Assembly: GCA_003552885.1 (NCBI GenBank)
Contig: PUPA01000119.1
Location: 1 to 6,296 of the forward strand
From: Natrialbaceae archaeon
Lineage (GTDB): Archaea > Halobacteriota > Halobacteria > Halobacteriales > Natrialbaceae
DNA: 6,296 bases
Reading direction: 5' to 3'
The position numbers and the translations under genes are program-made. Below are positions 4,992 through 6,296 of this stretch, piece after piece (within the stretch, counting starts at the first letter, position 1; every line of letters begins with the position of its first letter). The notes under the pieces are model-generated. The model had not been told where the DNA came from. It saw nothing but the letters and a program-made list of their open reading frames with translations, and ran no database searches.

Positions 4992-5167
4992 CGTCTCATC
5001 GGCCGCCGTCGACTGCAGCCGGTCGGTCAGACACGCCGGCCTCGTCCGGTCCGTGGTCGGACGCATCGGCCCCATCCGATCCGTGGCCGGACGCGTCGGC
5101 CCCATCCGATCCGTGGTCGGACGCGTCGATCTCGTCCGATCCGTACAGCCGGGTGGGCGTGAGATGA
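4988..5167 (+). CDS. 59-residue repeat-containing ORF overlapping the permease start
   Basis: ATG at 4988 opens a 59-residue frame ending in TGA at 5165-5167, which overlaps the permease ATG (5164) as ATGA, a layout that favours translational coupling. After a short N-terminus (MTSHRPPSTAAGRSDTPAS) come three decapeptide repeats of the form S(D/G)PW(S/P)DASAP, then a truncated fourth copy ending SDPYSR. Composition is Ser/Asp/Pro/Ala-rich with regularly spaced Trp, so it is probably disordered; there is no membrane segment. A TATA-like box lies at leaderless distance from this ATG and none is obvious nearer the permease. I do not recognise a family. It may be a real small protein, a leader peptide that tunes permease translation, or a non-coding repeat leader. 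Confidence 0.4.
   Translation: MTSHRPPSTAAGRSDTPASSGPWSDASAPSDPWPDASAPSDPWSDASISSDPYSRVGVR
5045..5149 (+). repeat. 30-bp tandem repeat, 3.5 copies, in frame
   Basis: The units 5045-5074, 5075-5104 and 5105-5134, and a partial unit to about 5149, repeat with an exact 30-base period; a degraded copy may precede them from about 5021. Each full unit contains TCCG-TGG(T/C)-CGGA, a small stem-loop whose stem is invariant (for example 5050-5061 and 5080-5091). Units are contiguous, with no spacers. The period is a multiple of three, so the frame of the overlapping ORF is kept. Confidence 0.85.
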
Positions 5168-6296
5168 GCGACGACGAGGAGCTGGCCAAAGACCTCGGGC
5201 TCGTCTCGGCGATGACCATCGGCATCGGGACGATGATCGGTGCCGGCATCTTCGTCCTCCCGGGGATCGCCGCACAGCGTGCCGGTCCGGTCGTCGTCCT
5301 CTCGTTTCTCATCGGCGGGTTCATCGCAGTGTTCAACGCCCTCTCGGTCTCCGAACTCGGGACGGCGATGCCGAAAGCCGGGGGCGCGTACTACTTCATC
5401 AACCGGTCGCTCGGCCCCGTCTTCGGCTCGATCTCCGGGCTGGGCGACTGGCTCGGCCTCGCGTTCGCCTCGGCGTTTTACGTCATCGGCTTCGGCCAGT
5501 ATCTCGGGGAGTTGCTCCAGTTGCCCTCCGTGCTCTTCTTGAACAGCGTCCAGGTGGGCGCGATCCTCGCGGGGATCCTGTTCGTCGGCGTCAACTACAT
5601 CGGCGCGAAAGAGACCGGCGGAATCCAGACGGTCATCGTCACGCTGCTGCTGGCGATCCTCACCGTCTTCGCCGTCATCGGCTGGTTCTCCTTCGACTGG
5701 GGGACCGTCACCGGCGACGGCGGGCTGACGCCGCTTGGAACCGGACAGATCCTCCCGGCGACCGGGCTCGTCTTCGTCTCCTACCTCGGCTACGCCAAGA
5801 TCGCGACCGTCGCCGAGGAGATGAAAAACCCCGGCCGGAACCTCCCGATCGCCATCGTCGGCAGCGTCGTGATCGTCACGGTGATCTACACGATCCTGGT
5901 GACGCTGATGCTCGGCATCGTCCCGTGGCCGGAGCTCGACCTCGACGCGCCGGTCGCCCAGGCCGCGGAGTTCGCGTTCCCCGCGGCGATCGCCGGCGCG
6001 GCCGCGACGGTCATGACCCTCGGCGCGTTGCTCGCCACCGCGTCCTCGGCGAACGCCTCGATCCTCGCTTCGGCCCGGATCAACTTCGCGATGGGCCGTG
6101 ACAGGATCGTCACCGACTGGCTCAACGAGATCCACCCCCGCTTTGCGACGCCGTACCGATCGATCCTCGTTACGGGGCTGATGATCGTCGTGTTCGTCGC
6201 CGTCCTCGGACGCGACGTCGGCCTCCTCGCGGAGGCCGCGAGCGTCCTCCACCTGATCGTGTTCGCTCTGCTCAACCTCGCGGTGATCGTCTTCCG
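5164..6296 (+). CDS. APC-superfamily amino acid permease, 3' end outside the window
   Basis: The visible 377 residues form most of an integral-membrane amino acid/polyamine/organocation transporter that would import an amino acid or similar solute across the cytoplasmic membrane, probably driven by an ion gradient. The first helix carries TIGIGTMIGAGIF (18-30), with the GAGIF substrate-binding break. SELGTAMPKAGGAYYFINRSLG (63-84) is the conserved TM2-TM3 region, and VAEEMKNPGRNLPIAI (216-231) is the cytoplasmic loop signature. About ten hydrophobic segments can be counted before the window ends, for example 132-146, 155-174, 228-252, 273-292, 333-348 and 360-377. ATG at 5164 is the only ATG near the first helix, and the frame closes at an upstream stop at 4972. 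It overlaps the preceding 59-codon ORF by ATGA. Many haloarchaeal relatives carry C-terminal universal stress domains, which cannot be tested here. Its substrate is unknown. Confidence 0.93.
   Translation, partial: MSDDEELAKDLGLVSAMTIGIGTMIGAGIFVLPGIAAQRAGPVVVLSFLIGGFIAVFNALSVSELGTAMPKAGGAYYFINRSLGPVFGSISGLGDWLGLAFASAFYVIGFGQYLGELLQLPSVLFLNSVQVGAILAGILFVGVNYIGAKETGGIQTVIVTLLLAILTVFAVIGWFSFDWGTVTGDGGLTPLGTGQILPATGLVFVSYLGYAKIATVAEEMKNPGRNLPIAIVGSVVIVTVIYTILVTLMLGIVPWPELDLDAPVAQAAEFAFPAAIAGAAATVMTLGALLATASSANASILASARINFAMGRDRIVTDWLNEIHPRFATPYRSILVTGLMIVVFVAVLGRDVGLLAEAASVLHLIVFALLNLAVIVF

Noticed and set aside
5045..5149. CRISPR-like array
   Set aside because: The 30-bp units are contiguous with no unique spacers and keep a reading frame; this is a tandem repeat, not a CRISPR.
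4996..6252. 418-codon open frame on the minus strand opposite the permease
   Set aside because: It is antisense to a clear APC transporter, extremely rich in Asp/Arg/Glu/Gly, and has no domain; this is the usual open shadow frame of high-GC coding DNA.

Overview
The window is haloarchaeal chromosome. The core genes are GC-rich and encode acidic proteins, several starts look leaderless with an AT-rich box about 27 bases upstream of the ATG, and the gene content (short cyclophilin, haloarchaeal-type SDR, APC permease) fits Halobacteria. I cannot name the genus from the sequence alone.

Layout. Positions 1-123 hold no supportable gene. A cyclophilin-type peptidyl-prolyl isomerase (124-642) and a short-chain dehydrogenase/reductase (755-1681) follow on the plus strand, separated by a spacer with a strong inverted repeat. 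A complete tRNA-Leu with anticodon UAA lies at 1752-1836. Immediately after it the composition changes to clearly lower GC, with UUA leucine codons that I do not see in the flanking core genes. This accessory segment (about 1837-4955) carries a small acidic protein of unknown function on the plus strand (2041-2295). Convergent with it is a two-gene type II restriction-modification system on the minus strand: an XhoI/PaeR7I-family endonuclease (3710-4522) upstream of a gamma-class N6-adenine DNA methyltransferase (2298-3662). Upstream of the endonuclease (4523-4955) there is no convincing intact gene, only a possible decayed TnpB-like C-terminus. Core-like sequence resumes with an APC-family amino acid permease (5164 to the window end). 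It is preceded by a 59-codon repeat-containing ORF that overlaps its start codon by ATGA and has its own TATA-like box at leaderless distance.

How the genes work together. By family membership the endonuclease should cut unmethylated CTCGAG and the methyltransferase should protect the same sequence with N6-methyladenine. The endonuclease gene comes first and no controller (C) protein is visible, so timing must rest on promoters, start-codon choice or an operator. A perfect 14-base palindrome at the endonuclease 5' end is the best operator candidate. The small convergent gene ends two bases from the methyltransferase stop. No integrase and no second copy of the tRNA 3' end is visible, so mobility of the segment is inferred only from composition and location.
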